Assembly (NCBI RefSeq): GCF_003752465.1
Contig: NZ_RKHJ01000001.1
Coordinates: 1,612,001 to 1,676,000 of the forward strand
Origin: Agrococcus jenensis
GTDB taxonomy: Bacteria > Actinomycetota > Actinomycetes > Actinomycetales > Microbacteriaceae
Direction of reading: 5' to 3'
Length of the DNA: 64,000 nucleotides
The notes under the pieces are model-generated. The model made no database searches. It was not told the DNA's origin and was given only the letters and a program-made list of their open reading frames with translations. Within the stretch, counting starts at the first letter, position 1. Every line of letters starts with the position of its first letter. A program made the translations under genes and the position numbers. This document shows positions 24,321-34,029 of this stretch, one piece after another.

Positions 24321-26171
24321 ATGCATCTGAACGATCCTTGGACCCAGCAGCTGAGCCGTCGAGGGCTCCTCCTGGCTGCGGCCGCTGGCACGATCGGCAC
24401 CTTCCTCCCGAAGTGGACGCCGCTCCAGATCGCGAGCCCCGACCCCGAGGTGGCGAGCGCCGCCTTCATGTACTGCAACCTCGGAACAGGCGAGGTCATC
24501 AGGAGGGGCGTGGCAGTCCCGCGTTCGCAGTACGTGGTCGGCGGGGGCCAGATCGGGCCGGGCCTGCCGAACAAGCTCCAGTCCGTGCTCCCGTTCGGAG
24601 GCGCTGACATCGGGAGCAACACGCTGCCGCAGGGCCTCGACTGGCACGGGTCCTCCGCCCCGAAGACACTGCTCGCCGCTGACGGCAGCAGCATCCGGTG
24701 GCGTGGGCGCAACACGACGTCCCGGTACTCCGGCGGTGTCCGGACGCGCCTCGAGGTCGCGGCGCCAGGTGAGAGCATCCTGGTGAGCTTCAAGGCGCGG
24801 ATCACCGAGGTGGTGGGTCATCGCGAGGCAGCGTTGATGGTCAGCCTGCTCCGGACCACCGACAGCACGAGCACGACGCTCGAACGCGTGTACACCGCCC
24901 GGGATCAGAGCTTCGAGCGGTGCGTGGTGAGACTCACGGCGCCCCCCGGCGGGACGAGCGGCTGGAAGCTGGTCTTCACCGGCGAGGCCGGCGATGGTGC
25001 GCCGGACCAGCAGGCGACGTTCGAGATCCGCGACCTGATGGTCACAGCCGGGGGCGCCCCCAGCCCCTGGCTCGGCGAGCGCTACGCTGCGCCGCCCTAC
25101 GCGCCGACGGGGTACGTCGGCGGTGACGTCGTCGTCGACCCGAAGCTGGCGTCGAGCGAGTTCTACCTCGTGGCTCGAACCCTGGAGTTCGGCTGGATCG
25201 GCGTCCCCGTCGAGGTGAGCGCGCAGTCGCCGAGGATCTCCTTCTCCGAGGTGTTCGGGCCCGATGCCTGCATCACCGTTGCTGAGTTCTACCTCGTCGC
25301 CAGGAGCAGGTGGCAGTCCGGGTGGATCTCGAAGCTCGCTGGCGCGTCGACCTGGATGCCGATGCGCTTCACGAACATCGACGGGATCGCCGGCAAGTCG
25401 CGGCCGGAGTCGCAGGCGCGTCTCTCGCGGGCCTCGGGGATGGTGGCGGGCCACTCGATCCCGGCCGGAACCACGGCTCGGTCCATGACACCGTCGCTCG
25501 ACGCGCCACCGGAGACGTGGGCGGCCTCGTTCGACTCCTCTCGTTGGTCGTACATCTCGTTCCGAGTGGACAAGGCACCGTTCATCGGTGAGACCACCGT
25601 CCCGGCCGGCGTGCGATCCGAGGTGCATGTCCCGAACTGCCTCGACTACGACCGGCCCTACTGGTTCTCCTTCGCCTTCCGCGTCAACACGACCGTGCAC
25701 GACGCCGTCTACACCAGGAAGGTCGTGCTGTTCCAGACCCGGTACACGAAGAACGCATCGGCTGACTCCTCTGCCCTCGGTCCAGAGCTCGCGCTCGAGC
25801 AGCTGCCAGGGGACCGGTTCGCCGTGAGCTATCGCACCGACGATGGCGTCCCTGTCCTGGCGGGGAGCGGGACGCCCGCTGGCATCACGACGCGCACGCT
25901 CGGTCCGTGGTACGCGCCCCGGGGACGGTGGCAGAACCTGGTGATCCGCGCGAACTACTCCCGCTCGGGCGGGGGCGAGCTCGGGGTCTGGTTGAACGGG
26001 GCGACCTTGATCAACGCGGCGGTGCCGCTCGGCTACAACCGAGCGAACGGTCCGAAGGTCAGGTTCGGGGCGTACAAGTTCTCCGACTACCCGGCCACGA
26101 CCGAGTTCCAGAACTTCGAGTTCGGTCCGAAGGAGCTGTCGGGTCGGATCCTGCGACCTCTCGCAGTGTGA
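24321..26171 (+). CDS. Tat-exported polysaccharide-lyase-like protein (heparin lyase I-type C-domain)
   Basis: The 616-residue protein starts with a twin-arginine signal (SRRGLLLAAAAGTIGTF), indicating folded export. Residues about 70-270 form a beta-rich carbohydrate-binding-like region. Two 42-residue repeats follow, starting at Glu280 and Glu322, each with EFYLVAR and GWI. The last ~170 residues resemble the jelly-roll of heparin-lyase-I-type polysaccharide lyases: DRPYWFSFAFRVNTTVHDA, WQNLVIRANYSRSGGGELGVWLNG and KVRFGAYKFSDYPATTEF. Lying at the head of a polysaccharide locus, it may trim or release the polymer. It precedes the polymerase by 141 bases. The fold assignment is moderately sure; enzyme activity is inferred. 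Confidence 0.65.
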   Translation: MHLNDPWTQQLSRRGLLLAAAAGTIGTFLPKWTPLQIASPDPEVASAAFMYCNLGTGEVIRRGVAVPRSQYVVGGGQIGPGLPNKLQSVLPFGGADIGSNTLPQGLDWHGSSAPKTLLAADGSSIRWRGRNTTSRYSGGVRTRLEVAAPGESILVSFKARITEVVGHREAALMVSLLRTTDSTSTTLERVYTARDQSFERCVVRLTAPPGGTSGWKLVFTGEAGDGAPDQQATFEIRDLMVTAGGAPSPWLGERYAAPPYAPTGYVGGDVVVDPKLASSEFYLVARTLEFGWIGVPVEVSAQSPRISFSEVFGPDACITVAEFYLVARSRWQSGWISKLAGASTWMPMRFTNIDGIAGKSRPESQARLSRASGMVAGHSIPAGTTARSMTPSLDAPPETWAASFDSSRWSYISFRVDKAPFIGETTVPAGVRSEVHVPNCLDYDRPYWFSFAFRVNTTVHDAVYTRKVVLFQTRYTKNASADSSALGPELALEQLPGDRFAVSYRTDDGVPVLAGSGTPAGITTRTLGPWYAPRGRWQNLVIRANYSRSGGGELGVWLNGATLINAAVPLGYNRANGPKVRFGAYKFSDYPATTEFQNFEFGPKELSGRILRPLAV

Positions 26172-26312
26172 CGCTCCACCAGACGACGGTGCGTCGCTGA
26201 CCCGGTGACCCCTCGCTCCGTCCCTTGACGCGTGTGGCTGCCAGACGCAGAGCGCGACGCTCGGCGTGGGAGGATGAGGAAGCATCTCCGGACACCAGGA
26301 CCGAGGCCAGCC

Positions 26313-27629
26313 ATGATCCTCTTCACCGCAGTGGCGCTCGTCGGCGTCGCTGTCTTCGTGCTGCTGGTGCACCACCCGCGCTTCGTGCCGCACATCGCGC
26401 TGAGCGCCATCGTCGTGCTCGCTGCGATGATCCCGCGCTTCGGGCCGTCTGATGAGCACGTCGTCGTCCTCACGGCCGGCAGCGCGGCGATCGGCCTGGT
26501 CGCGCTGCTCCGTCGCCCGCCTCATGAGGCCGGGCAGTACGTCGGGCTGAATCGTCTGCTCCTGGCGTACCTCGTCTACTCGTCCGCGATCGCCATCGTC
26601 TTCCTGACGCCGAGCGCGGCAGCGCTCCGAGCGGTGACCACGGTCGCGCTGATCCTCGTGGTGCTGCTCGCCCGTCGGACGAGCGCCGCGACCACCGACT
26701 ACTTCCCCGTGCTCCTGGCATGCATCGTCTTCGCCGAGGTCGCCTTCGGCGTCTCAGAAGCGTTCCTCGGGGCGGACGCCGTCTGGCCGAGGCCTGACGG
26801 GTCCGATCGGCTCGAAGGGCGCGTGAACCACATCGCGCCTTGGCTCGCCGGTCGAGTGCTCGGCACCTTCGCCGGGCCCATCCCCTACGGCACGGTCGCG
26901 GGAGTCGCGTTCCTCGCGGCCCTCTGGATGGTGATCGAGCGGGGTCGCCGCCGGTACGTCTGGGTGCTCGCCGTCGCTGCCTTCGGCCTCCTGCTGTCTG
27001 GCACGCGCAGTGCGATCCTCGCGATCGTCCTGATGGTGGTGATGTGGCTGCTCGTGCGCTCATCCGCTTCGCGCCCCGTGATCGTGTGCGTCGGCCTCCT
27101 GGCGGGCGCCGCACTCCTGCTCCTCTCGGACGTCGGGGCGCTCTTCGGCCTGCAAGGGTTCACGGACTCGACCAGCTACGAGCACCGCACGCAGATCCTC
27201 GGTTCGATCACCGATCTCCTGACGAAGCAGTCTCCGCTCGCGGTCATCTTCGGCAATGGCGACAACGCCCGAGATCTGCTCGTGGACGGCACCATCACGA
27301 CCACCACGGGGGTCACGGTCTTCGACAATCAGCTCGTCCGCGAGCTCGCTGCGTCAGGGATCGTCGGGACGACGCTGCTCATCGCTGGGATGGTGACTGC
27401 GCTCCGCCGAGGCAACGGGCTCTCCCGCATGGTCGTCATCTTCGTCGGCCTGATGTTCCTCTCGTTCGACGCGCTGACCTGGCAGTCGGTCAGCGTCCTC
27501 TTCCTCATCGCGTGCGCATCTCCACTCGCCGTCAAGCAGCAGTTGGAGGCAGCGTCCGCGCCTTCGCGGAGGCCTCGAGCGCGTGCGGCGAGCGGTGCAC
27601 GGCTCGATCGCTCGCCATCAGCGAGCTGA
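26313..27629 (+). CDS. O-antigen ligase/Wzy-type polymerase
   Basis: From the ATG at 26313 (GAGG about 9 bases upstream) the protein is 438 residues with about ten membrane helices. A large extracytoplasmic loop around residues 270-340 contains the family-type element SYEHRTQILGSITDLLTKQSPLAVIFGNG. The pattern GTRSAILAIVLMVVMW matches the Wzy_C/O-antigen ligase domain. It would polymerise lipid-linked oligosaccharide units on the outer membrane face. An upstream start at 26232 exists but gives a charged, non-membrane N-terminus. The C-terminal 30 residues are basic and probably disordered. It faces the flippase gene across a 22-bp gap. Confidence 0.8.
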   Translation: MILFTAVALVGVAVFVLLVHHPRFVPHIALSAIVVLAAMIPRFGPSDEHVVVLTAGSAAIGLVALLRRPPHEAGQYVGLNRLLLAYLVYSSAIAIVFLTPSAAALRAVTTVALILVVLLARRTSAATTDYFPVLLACIVFAEVAFGVSEAFLGADAVWPRPDGSDRLEGRVNHIAPWLAGRVLGTFAGPIPYGTVAGVAFLAALWMVIERGRRRYVWVLAVAAFGLLLSGTRSAILAIVLMVVMWLLVRSSASRPVIVCVGLLAGAALLLLSDVGALFGLQGFTDSTSYEHRTQILGSITDLLTKQSPLAVIFGNGDNARDLLVDGTITTTTGVTVFDNQLVRELAASGIVGTTLLIAGMVTALRRGNGLSRMVVIFVGLMFLSFDALTWQSVSVLFLIACASPLAVKQQLEAASAPSRRPRARAASGARLDRSPSAS

Positions 27630-27651
27630 GCGTGGTCGCGAACGACGCTCG

Positions 27652-29130
27652 CTAGCGACGCCCTCGGACGATCGCGACCATGTCCGCGAACGCCTTGTCG
27701 AACGTCCGTCGGTGGACGACGAAGAGGTATCCGGCGTACGTCACCATGCCCGCCAGCAGTCCGACGATGATGCGGACCCATGGCTGCATCTCGGTCAGGA
27801 AGAGCGCACCGTACGCGGCGCATGCCACGAGCGACCCCACGAGCGCGGGGGTCAGCACGCGGAGCTGGCGGACCCAGGACAAGCCCGCGTGCTTGACCTG
27901 GAGCGCGATGATCACCGGGGTGAGCAGGATGCCCGCGATGGTGTAGCCGACGGCGACGCCGAAGTACCCCCAGGGCATCCCGGCGACCATCCCCGCGATC
28001 TGCACCGCGGCAGCCAGGATGTTGAAGCGCAGATGGGTCTGGGCCAGCCCCAGGCCGAGGAGGACCGGCGCGTTGACCGCCGTCACGGCCTGGCGCGCTC
28101 CGGTGATCGCGAGGACCTGGAGCACGCCGACGGCGGGCAGCCACTGATCGCCGAGGACCGTGGGGACGGTGTCCGGTGCCGATACCGCGATCAGGCCCAT
28201 GAGCGGGAATGCGACCAACGAGATGTGACCGGTCGATCGAAGGATGAGCTCCCCGACACGAGGCAGGTCCGCGCGCGACCGGGAGATCGCGGGGAACAGC
28301 ACTCGGGTGACGACCTGGCCGATCATCTGGATGGGGGTCAGGAGCACTCGGTACGCGAGGGAGTAGTAGGCGAGCGCATCCGCGCCGAAGAATCGTCCGA
28401 CCAGGATGTTGTCGGTGTTCCGCGACGCGAACGAGATGAGGTTGCCGGCGAACACGCGACCGCTGAAGCCGGCGTCATCGCGGAGCACGCTCAGCTTGAG
28501 GTTCGGTGCCGGCGGACGCGCCGCCCACTGGAGGATGACGGCCGCGACGAGGTCGCTGACGAGCAGCTGCAGGACGAGGGCCCAGTAGTCCGCGCCGAAC
28601 GCGAAGCCCACCACACCGGCGATGCCGCCGATCGCACTCCCCGCGATGTCGGCGACCGCGATGGCCTTGAAGCGCATCCGTCGCATCAGCAGCATCCGAG
28701 GCACGACGGCGGCCGCCTTGAGGATGAGTCCCATGCCGAGGGCGATCAGCACGAGGTTGAGCTCTGGCGTCCGGAAGAACGTGGCGATCGGACCCGCGAG
28801 CAGCACCGAGAGTCCCGCCAGGGCGGCGGCCAGGAGGAAGTTGACCGTGACCGCCGCGCCGGCCACATCCCGCGTGACTCGAGCGCGAGAGATGAGCGCA
28901 GCCGTCAGGCCCTGGTCGAGGATCAGCGTGGTCAACGCGATGTAGATCGCCGCCTGCGCGATGATGCCGTACGCCTCGGGCCCGAGGAGCCGAGCGAGGA
29001 GCAGTGAGAACGCGAGCACGAGCCCCTGGCGGCCGATGAGCGCGATGGCGTTCCACTTCACGCCGTTGACGCCGGAACGATCACCTCCGTCGCCGTAGTC
29101 GTGCGACTCGAAGACGGCAGCCCGGTTCAC
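27652..29130 (-). CDS. Wzx-type oligosaccharide flippase
   Basis: The 492-residue protein has twelve or so hydrophobic segments and the polysaccharide-transporter (MOP superfamily) core: ARLLGPEAYGIIAQAAIYIA, FSGRVFAGNLISFASRNTDNILVGRFFG and YYSLAYRVLLTPIQMIGQVV. It moves the undecaprenyl-linked repeat unit to the outer leaflet. The ATG at 29130 overlaps the stop of the pyruvyltransferase gene by four bases (ATGA), so it is translationally coupled. The basic C-terminus and the first 20 polar residues are normal. Confidence 0.87.
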   Translation of the reverse strand: MNRAAVFESHDYGDGGDRSGVNGVKWNAIALIGRQGLVLAFSLLLARLLGPEAYGIIAQAAIYIALTTLILDQGLTAALISRARVTRDVAGAAVTVNFLLAAALAGLSVLLAGPIATFFRTPELNLVLIALGMGLILKAAAVVPRMLLMRRMRFKAIAVADIAGSAIGGIAGVVGFAFGADYWALVLQLLVSDLVAAVILQWAARPPAPNLKLSVLRDDAGFSGRVFAGNLISFASRNTDNILVGRFFGADALAYYSLAYRVLLTPIQMIGQVVTRVLFPAISRSRADLPRVGELILRSTGHISLVAFPLMGLIAVSAPDTVPTVLGDQWLPAVGVLQVLAITGARQAVTAVNAPVLLGLGLAQTHLRFNILAAAVQIAGMVAGMPWGYFGVAVGYTIAGILLTPVIIALQVKHAGLSWVRQLRVLTPALVGSLVACAAYGALFLTEMQPWVRIIVGLLAGMVTYAGYLFVVHRRTFDKAFADMVAIVRGRR

Positions 29131-30413
29131 TGCTCGAGGAGCCTGCGAAGATGACCGGCCGGCGAATCGGCTTCCGCTCGAAGCTGCGCCAGGCGCTCGT
29201 GCGACAGTCGGGCTCGCTCCGGCTCATCCAGCAGCATCTGGATGCGCTCGGTCATCCACTCGGGTGTGACGTCTTCGATCTTGACCACGAAGTCCGAGAG
29301 CCCCAGGTTCGCGAACAGCTCGAGCGTCTTGAACTCGTAGGCGATCGCGATGACCGGGACTCGGGAGATCAACGACAGGATCGCCAGATGCATCCGGGTG
29401 GTGACCACGAGACCGGTGGAGGACAGCTCGCTGAGCAGGCCACCCGGGGAGTGGAACTCGTGGTCGACGTCGACGTCCCCGCCGGCGAAGATCCGTGCGG
29501 CCTCTGCGGAGTCGTCGTACGCATACGATGGCACGCCTTGGCAGGTCGACAAGGCTCGGACATCCCATCCGCTCGACGCGAGCAGCGCGCCGGCGGACCG
29601 CATCGACGCGGCGTAGGCCGCGGTGTCGAACGACGACGCGTCGACGCCGCGAGACCACTCACGAACAGAGAGCAGGGCGCGCCGGACCGGCTCGACGGCA
29701 GCCGTCGATGCGGTCGGCACCGGGGCCGTCAACGCGAAGACGGCATCCGGCACCTCCCGCGCTTCGGCGTCAGAGCCTCGCACCCGCCGCGACCACGCTC
29801 GCGCGGACCGATCGTCCCTGAAGAAGACCGCGTCAGTCACGGCGCCGATGCGCTCGATCTGCGAGACCGCCCGAGACGATTCGAACGGCCCCATGCTCTG
29901 GGTCCACAGGATGACCCGCTTGCCGAGGACGTCTGCGAGCCGGAGCTCGAGGACTCGGGCCTCGAAGTTGTAGTGGTCGACGAGGTAGGTGCCCCCGCTG
30001 CTCACCACGACGTCCAGCTCCTCGAAGCGCCGGTACGCGCGCGCGAACCTCGACCGTCGGACGAGTGGCGCCTCCAGGAGCCGGGATGCCCGACGGTCGT
30101 CGGTCAGGAGTCGTACCAACCGGTGCCTGACGCGCTGGAGCACGGTGCGGAGGCGCGCCGGCTCACGGGGCGGGGAGACGGAGAGCTGCTGGTGGATCTC
30201 CCATTCGGGGTACAGGCGCGACGTCACGGAGGCGTTCGAGTCGAACGCCACGATCTGGCAGGCGTCGCCGAACGCTCGTCGGAGCGAGACCGTGATCGCC
30301 TCGAAGATCGCCGCGTCTCCGGTGTTCGAGAGCACGGCGTTGGTCACGCCGATGAGCACCGGTCCGGCGGGCGGCCGCGACTCGGTCGACCTCGTGTCAT
30401 CGGACATCGTCAT
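29127..30413 (-). CDS. Polysaccharide pyruvyltransferase family protein
   Basis: The 428-residue protein has the CsaB/WcaK pattern: an N-terminal Rossmann-like half with GVTNAVLSNTGDAAIFEAIT, VVVSSGGTYLVDHY and SMGPFESSRAV, and a C-terminal half with VVTTRMHLAILSLISRVPVIAIAYEFK, in which RMHxAIL is the family signature. These enzymes add a ketal pyruvate to a hexose or mannose, giving the polymer negative charge. Of the two in-frame starts the ATG at 30413 is preferred, because GGAAGG ends five bases before it. It overlaps the preceding glycosyltransferase gene by 17 bases and the following flippase gene by four. Confidence 0.85.
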   Translation of the reverse strand: MTMSDDTRSTESRPPAGPVLIGVTNAVLSNTGDAAIFEAITVSLRRAFGDACQIVAFDSNASVTSRLYPEWEIHQQLSVSPPREPARLRTVLQRVRHRLVRLLTDDRRASRLLEAPLVRRSRFARAYRRFEELDVVVSSGGTYLVDHYNFEARVLELRLADVLGKRVILWTQSMGPFESSRAVSQIERIGAVTDAVFFRDDRSARAWSRRVRGSDAEAREVPDAVFALTAPVPTASTAAVEPVRRALLSVREWSRGVDASSFDTAAYAASMRSAGALLASSGWDVRALSTCQGVPSYAYDDSAEAARIFAGGDVDVDHEFHSPGGLLSELSSTGLVVTTRMHLAILSLISRVPVIAIAYEFKTLELFANLGLSDFVVKIEDVTPEWMTERIQMLLDEPERARLSHERLAQLRAEADSPAGHLRRLLEQ

Positions 30414-31548
30414 AGATCCCTTCCAAGAGGCGGGTCTGCGTGGCGAGATCGAAGTGCGTTCGGACGCGACGAGCTCCAGCGAGGCCGAGCTCCCGAGTCG
30501 CGCGCGGATCGCTGAGCATCTCGTCGAGCGCGGCAGCGATCGCCGGCACGTCGTGCTCTTCGACCAGGGTGCCCACGTCGGCGCTGTCGATCGCCTCCGG
30601 TATGCCCGAATGCCGAGTGGCGAGCACCGTCGTGCCGAGCGACATCGCCTCGATGAGGGCGATCGGCAGGCCTTCACGATCGCCGTTGCTCGCGGTCACA
30701 CTCGGCAGGACGAAGACCTCGGCGCGCCCGACCATCGCTCGCACCTCCTCCGGCTCGATCCGTCCGACGAAGTCGACGCGCGACTCGATGCCGAGCTCAC
30801 GAACCTGGGACCGAAGGGCCGGCGCCAACGGCCCGTCGCCGATGAGTGCCAGGCGATGATGAGGGTGACGCTCGCTGATCTTCGAGAAGGCGCTGATGAG
30901 GTCCGTCGTGCCCTTCTTCTCGACGAATCGCGCGACGTGGACGATCAGCGGCTCACGCTCACCCGGTCGGACCGCGTACTTGACGGTGTCCACCCCGATG
31001 TAGTGCGTGAGCAGCTTGTCCTCGGGAAGTCCCGCGCGAAGCGCGGCATTGCGGATCTCGTCCGAGACGCAGATGAGCCGCGCGGCACGATCGCCGAGCT
31101 TGTGGCGCTCCAGGGCGTAGCGGATGGCGACCGGCTTGCGCGAGCGCAGGAGCTCCGAGGGGCGAACCGTGACGTCCCGGCCGTGCAGGGTCACGACGAG
31201 CGGAAGCGCGAGGCGGCGCGCAGCGGCACTCGCGTAGAGGCCGTCGGGACCGAAGTGCGCATGCATGACGTCGGCGCCGTGGTCGCGCAGGACGCGCTCG
31301 AGATTCCCCGAGCGGGCGGTGATGGCGTACCGGAGGTCGGCGACCGCGGAAGCCCCGTCGCTCGAGGAGTACGCCTCCACGCCTGGGGGGGTGTGGTGCA
31401 GCGGTCGTCGAGCCACGAAGAACGGGGCATACCTCGTCAGTGCGCCGGCCTGGGCTCGGATGAAGGTCTCAGAGGCGACGAAGAGGTTGTGTCGAAGGAC
31501 GGCGACGCGATTGGTGGCTGTGGCATCGAGCTCGGGCGTTGTCGGCAC
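30397..31548 (-). CDS. GT4-family glycosyltransferase (first of four)
   Basis: The 383-residue GT-B protein contains the acceptor-side element VMHAHFGPDGLYASAAAR, the donor-side HVARFVEKKGTTDLISAF, ALIGDGPLAP, and the EX7E pair in DREGLPIALIEAMSLGTTV. The family includes colanic-acid and amylovoran mannosyl/galactosyl transferases. It adds one sugar of the repeat unit at the cytoplasmic face. It heads the three-gene operon with the pyruvyltransferase and flippase, which supports a single repeat-unit pathway. The sugar and linkage cannot be read from the sequence. Confidence 0.87.
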   Translation of the reverse strand: MPTTPELDATATNRVAVLRHNLFVASETFIRAQAGALTRYAPFFVARRPLHHTPPGVEAYSSSDGASAVADLRYAITARSGNLERVLRDHGADVMHAHFGPDGLYASAAARRLALPLVVTLHGRDVTVRPSELLRSRKPVAIRYALERHKLGDRAARLICVSDEIRNAALRAGLPEDKLLTHYIGVDTVKYAVRPGEREPLIVHVARFVEKKGTTDLISAFSKISERHPHHRLALIGDGPLAPALRSQVRELGIESRVDFVGRIEPEEVRAMVGRAEVFVLPSVTASNGDREGLPIALIEAMSLGTTVLATRHSGIPEAIDSADVGTLVEEHDVPAIAAALDEMLSDPRATRELGLAGARRVRTHFDLATQTRLLEGIYDDVR

Positions 31549-31744
31549 TCATGTCTCCAGATTCGGGATGTCCTCGAGGATGTGCGACGTTGCGACGATC
31601 GATTGGTCACCCACCCTACCGGGAGGCGCGATCGCGTCCAGGGCATGCGCGGCTGCGCCTCACGGCTGGGCCCTCTGCTCTCGGCCAGTCCAGCGGATCG
31701 CGAAGAACCCGGTCCTGGCGCGTCCCCCGCGGTAGAATCGTCGA
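31549..31744. other. Divergent region between two glycosyltransferase genes
   Basis: This 196-bp gap drives the minus-strand export operon and the plus-strand glycosyltransferase operon. It contains GATCGAT at 31597-31603, a motif also seen in two other intergenic regions of this locus. No strong -35/-10 pair is obvious. Confidence 0.35.
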
Positions 31745-32860
31745 GTGCCTCGACCTCGGATCGCCATCGCCCACGACTATCTCACGCAACGAGGTGGTGC
31801 GGAGAAGGTCGTGCTCGCGCTGCACCGAGCCTTCCCGGAGGCGAGCGTGCACACCACGCTGTACGAGCCGTCCGAGACGTACCCGGAGTTCACGGGCGTC
31901 GATGTCCGCGCCGGAACGCTGAACCGGATCAAGCTGTTCCGCAAGCGCCACCGCCTCGCGCTGCCGTTCCTGCCGGGCGCCGCCCAGCGGATCCGGGTCG
32001 ACGCTCAGCACACCATCGTGAGCTCGAGCGGGTGGGCGCATGGCTTCCAGGCCAGCGGATCGAAGATCGTGTACTGCCACTCCCCGGCGCGCTGGCTGTA
32101 TCACGCCGACGCCTACCTGGGGAAGTCGAGGTTCGGGCCGCGGGCGGTCGCCCTGGCGCTGCTGCGGGCGGGGCTCAAGCGATGGGATCGGAAGCAGGCG
32201 CTCTCTGCGACGACCTACTTCGCGAACTCGACGGTGGTGCAGCAGCGGATCCGCGACGCCTACGGCATCGACGCGGAAGTGCTGCCGGCCCCTCACTCCG
32301 TGGACATCCACGCAGTCCAGGAAGCGGTGGACATCGCGCCGCTCGGTCAGCCGTTCTACCTGTGCATCTCTCGCCTCCTGACGTACAAGAACGTCGACGC
32401 GGTCGTGGCGGCCTTCAACGAGCTGCGACTGCCGCTGGTGGTGGTCGGTTCGGGTCCGGAGCAGAGGCGGATCGCCGCGATGGCGGGGCCGACGATCGTG
32501 ATGCGCGAAGCGCTGTCCGACGCGCAGATGCGCTGGCTGTACGACCGCTGCCGCGCTGTGGTGTCGGCGAGCTACGAGGACTTCGGCTTGACGCCGATCG
32601 AGGCCGCCAGCTTCGGCAAGCCTGCGGTCGTGCTCCGCTGGGGAGGGTTCCTCGACACGATCAAGGAGGGGGAGACGGGCGAGTACTTCGACGCTCCCGA
32701 GCCCGACGCCATCGTCGACGCCGTCAACCGCTTCCAGTCGCGGGAGTGGGACCCGGAGGCCATCAAGGAGCATGCAGCGCTCTTCAGCGAGCACCGGTTC
32801 GCTGAGCGTCTGCATCGGGAGATCGCTCGCATCGACGCATCCGAAGCGGATCGGACGTGA
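31745..32860 (+). CDS. GT4-family glycosyltransferase (second of four)
   Basis: This 371-residue GT-B protein has IAIAHDYLTQRGGAEKVVLAL at the N-terminus, a typical acceptor-domain start. The donor-domain motifs are CISRLLTYKNVDAVVAAF, VVGSGPEQRRI and the EX7E pair in SYEDFGLTPIEAASFGKPAV. Related WbaZ/WbaR-like proteins are mannosyl- or rhamnosyltransferases, but the donor is not determined. It starts with GTG and its end overlaps the next gene (GTGA). It is the first of three consecutive glycosyltransferase genes. Confidence 0.88.
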   Translation: MPRPRIAIAHDYLTQRGGAEKVVLALHRAFPEASVHTTLYEPSETYPEFTGVDVRAGTLNRIKLFRKRHRLALPFLPGAAQRIRVDAQHTIVSSSGWAHGFQASGSKIVYCHSPARWLYHADAYLGKSRFGPRAVALALLRAGLKRWDRKQALSATTYFANSTVVQQRIRDAYGIDAEVLPAPHSVDIHAVQEAVDIAPLGQPFYLCISRLLTYKNVDAVVAAFNELRLPLVVVGSGPEQRRIAAMAGPTIVMREALSDAQMRWLYDRCRAVVSASYEDFGLTPIEAASFGKPAVVLRWGGFLDTIKEGETGEYFDAPEPDAIVDAVNRFQSREWDPEAIKEHAALFSEHRFAERLHREIARIDASEADRT

Positions 32861-34029
32861 GCGACGCGCACCCGCGCGAGGGATCGGTGCGGGTCGCGTT
32901 CTTCGACCACAGCAACGAGCGGGGCGGCGCGGAGATGGCGCTGGCGCGGGTGCTGCGATCCGAGGTGCCTTGGAGCGCCACGCTGGTCACGCCGAGACGC
33001 GCCTCCCGAGAGACCGTGTTCGACGCGCTCGCGCCCGGCGTCCACCACGTGGAGATCGGTGTCGCGCAGCCGCCGTTGGCGTCACGTCGGGGCGATCGCT
33101 TGGCGCCCCTCGGCGCCGCGGCCCGGATCATGTCCACGGTCTTGGCGTTGACCCGAGCGCCTGAGCTCCGGGCGGCCGACGTGTTCGTCGCCAACACCAC
33201 ACGATCCGGCGTCTACGTGGCGCTCGCGGCACGGGTGCTGAGCAAGCCGTTCGTGCTCCACCTGCGAGACCGAGTGGAGCCGGCCGCGATCGGCGGGCTC
33301 GCGACACAGCTGATGCGGCGCATCGCGCTCCCCGGAGCCGCGGCGGTCGTCGCGAACTCGCAGGCGACGCTGGCGACGACCGACGGGCATCTCCGCACGG
33401 AGCGCGCCGTGGTGCTCCCCAGCGCCGCTGGGCTGGAGCCGTCCGGTGGGGCTGCGCCGATCGTGCGGCCGACGGTGCAGCGGGTCGGCATGGTGGCCCG
33501 GATCGACCCGTGGAAGGGCCAAGAGCTGTTGATCAGGGCGTTCGCCTCCGTCGAGGAGCTCCGGTCGGCCACGCTCGACTTCCTCGGTGCGCCCGCGTTC
33601 GGCCACGACGCGTATGTGGATGACCTCCGGCGGCTCGCCACGGAGCTCGGTCTGCAGGAGCGCGTCAGGTTCCTGGGCCATGTGGCCGACGTCGCGCAGG
33701 CGCTGCAGGACCTCGACATCTGCGTCCAGTGCTCCATCCGTCCGGAGCCCCTCGGGCAGAACGTGCTGCAGTATCTCTCCTCCGGTCGTCCCACGATCGT
33801 GGCGGACGAGGGCGGACCATCCGAGTGGATCACGCACGACGTGAACGGCCTGAAGTTCCGGCCTCGCGACGAGCGCGACCTGTCGGCCCAGCTCCGCCTC
33901 CTGGCGGCGGACTCGGAACGACGGGCTCGCATGTCGGCCGAGGCGCAGCGCACGCCGGGGCTCCTGACCGACGTCGAGGTCGCGGAGCGGCTCTGCGACC
34001 TGGTCTCGGACGTGGCGCGAGCGTCGTGA
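32857..34029 (+). CDS. GT4-family glycosyltransferase (third of four)
   Basis: The 390-residue protein opens with VRVAFFDHSNERGGAEMALA and carries the donor-side segments GMVARIDPWKGQELLIRAF and RFLGHVADVAQALQDLDICV. The retaining-type motif reads PEPLGQNVLQYLSSGRPTIV, where the second Glu of EX7E is Gln. This variation occurs in some active members, so loss of function should not be assumed. It begins with GTG overlapping the previous stop and ends in a TGATG overlap with the next, so the three genes are one operon. Confidence 0.85.
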   Translation: MSDAHPREGSVRVAFFDHSNERGGAEMALARVLRSEVPWSATLVTPRRASRETVFDALAPGVHHVEIGVAQPPLASRRGDRLAPLGAAARIMSTVLALTRAPELRAADVFVANTTRSGVYVALAARVLSKPFVLHLRDRVEPAAIGGLATQLMRRIALPGAAAVVANSQATLATTDGHLRTERAVVLPSAAGLEPSGGAAPIVRPTVQRVGMVARIDPWKGQELLIRAFASVEELRSATLDFLGAPAFGHDAYVDDLRRLATELGLQERVRFLGHVADVAQALQDLDICVQCSIRPEPLGQNVLQYLSSGRPTIVADEGGPSEWITHDVNGLKFRPRDERDLSAQLRLLAADSERRARMSAEAQRTPGLLTDVEVAERLCDLVSDVARAS

